From: Prevotellaceae bacterium
Lineage (GTDB): Bacteria; Bacteroidota; Bacteroidia; Bacteroidales; Paludibacteraceae
Direction: 5' to 3'
Length of the DNA: 32,051 nt
Assembly: GCA_031261165.1 (NCBI GenBank)
Contig: JAISJU010000187.1
Location: forward strand, 1-32,051
Part shown: one piece after another, positions 32,025 to 32,051 of the stretch
How positions within the stretch are numbered: the first letter of the stretch is position 1
How the letters are laid out: each line of letters begins with the position of its first letter
Program-made: the position numbers and the translations under genes
The notes under the pieces: model-generated
Database searches by the model: none
Told to the model about the DNA's origin: nothing
Seen by the model: the letters and a program-made list of their open reading frames with translations, nothing else

Positions 32025-32051
32025 GCAAATATTTGTAGCATAATAGTTTTA

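Overview
The window looks like chromosomal DNA of a Bacteroidetes bacterium, probably a member of the Bacteroidia. The evidence is the recurring Bacteroidetes-type promoter (TTG or TTTG, 19-21 bp, TAnnTTTG), the near absence of Shine-Dalgarno sequences, the gene order atpD-atpC-atpB-atpE-atpF-atpH-atpA-atpG, a long AtpB with a signal-like N-terminus, a DUF2027/Smr protein, and small lipoproteins. No rRNA, tRNA, CRISPR array or complete insertion sequence was found, and no gene-free stretch exceeds about 260 bases.

Layout. 1-688: tail of an OmpA-family protein and a YqaA/DedA-like membrane protein. 822-2784: acyl-CoA carboxylase/decarboxylase carboxyltransferase subunit plus a biotin carrier. 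2885-8091: a tightly overlapping surface-glycan operon (FemAB/GNAT-like protein, GT4, methyltransferase, Wzx-type flippase, GT2). 8025-8895 (minus): queE and queD of the queuosine pathway; queA lies at 22633-23955. 9154-21342: the complete F1Fo ATP synthase gene set in conserved order, but broken up by visibly AT-rich cargo: three different small lipoproteins (after atpC, atpB and atpA), a DUF2007-like protein, a lone MNT-type nucleotidyltransferase, a DUF1016/PD-(D/E)XK nuclease, a secreted ChaN/EreA-like protein, and a candidate toxin-antitoxin pair between atpB and atpE. 21380-27510: VC0807-like and DUF805 membrane proteins, queA, a DUF2027-Smr protein, a secreted hypothetical and hisS. 27507-29801 (minus): pta-ackA for acetate and ATP formation. 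30069-30615 (minus): a YafQ-type toxin with its antitoxin. 30699-31868 (minus): a sensor histidine kinase.

The most unusual property is an abundance of short palindromic elements of several families, both between genes and inside reading frames. In-frame palindromic inserts are seen in queA (two), atpG, the DUF2027-Smr gene (three blocks, one a 27-nt-period array) and the DUF1016 gene (three odd-length palindromes). One 27-nt element is read in the same frame in queA and the Smr gene (GTDCKSAPA and GTDYKSAPA). A perfect 34-bp palindrome supplies both the terminator and the last codons (NVTRF-stop) of the convergent hisS and ackA genes. This resembles the Rickettsia palindromic elements, which also insert in frame into protein genes, and it is the best candidate here for an under-described system.

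How the genes fit together: pta-ackA and the biotin-dependent carboxylase suggest fermentative acetate/propionate-type metabolism next to a proton-type ATP synthase. The queuosine genes, hisS and the glycan operon are housekeeping or cell-surface functions. The AT-rich cargo and the toxin-antitoxin pairs mark recent gain of DNA.
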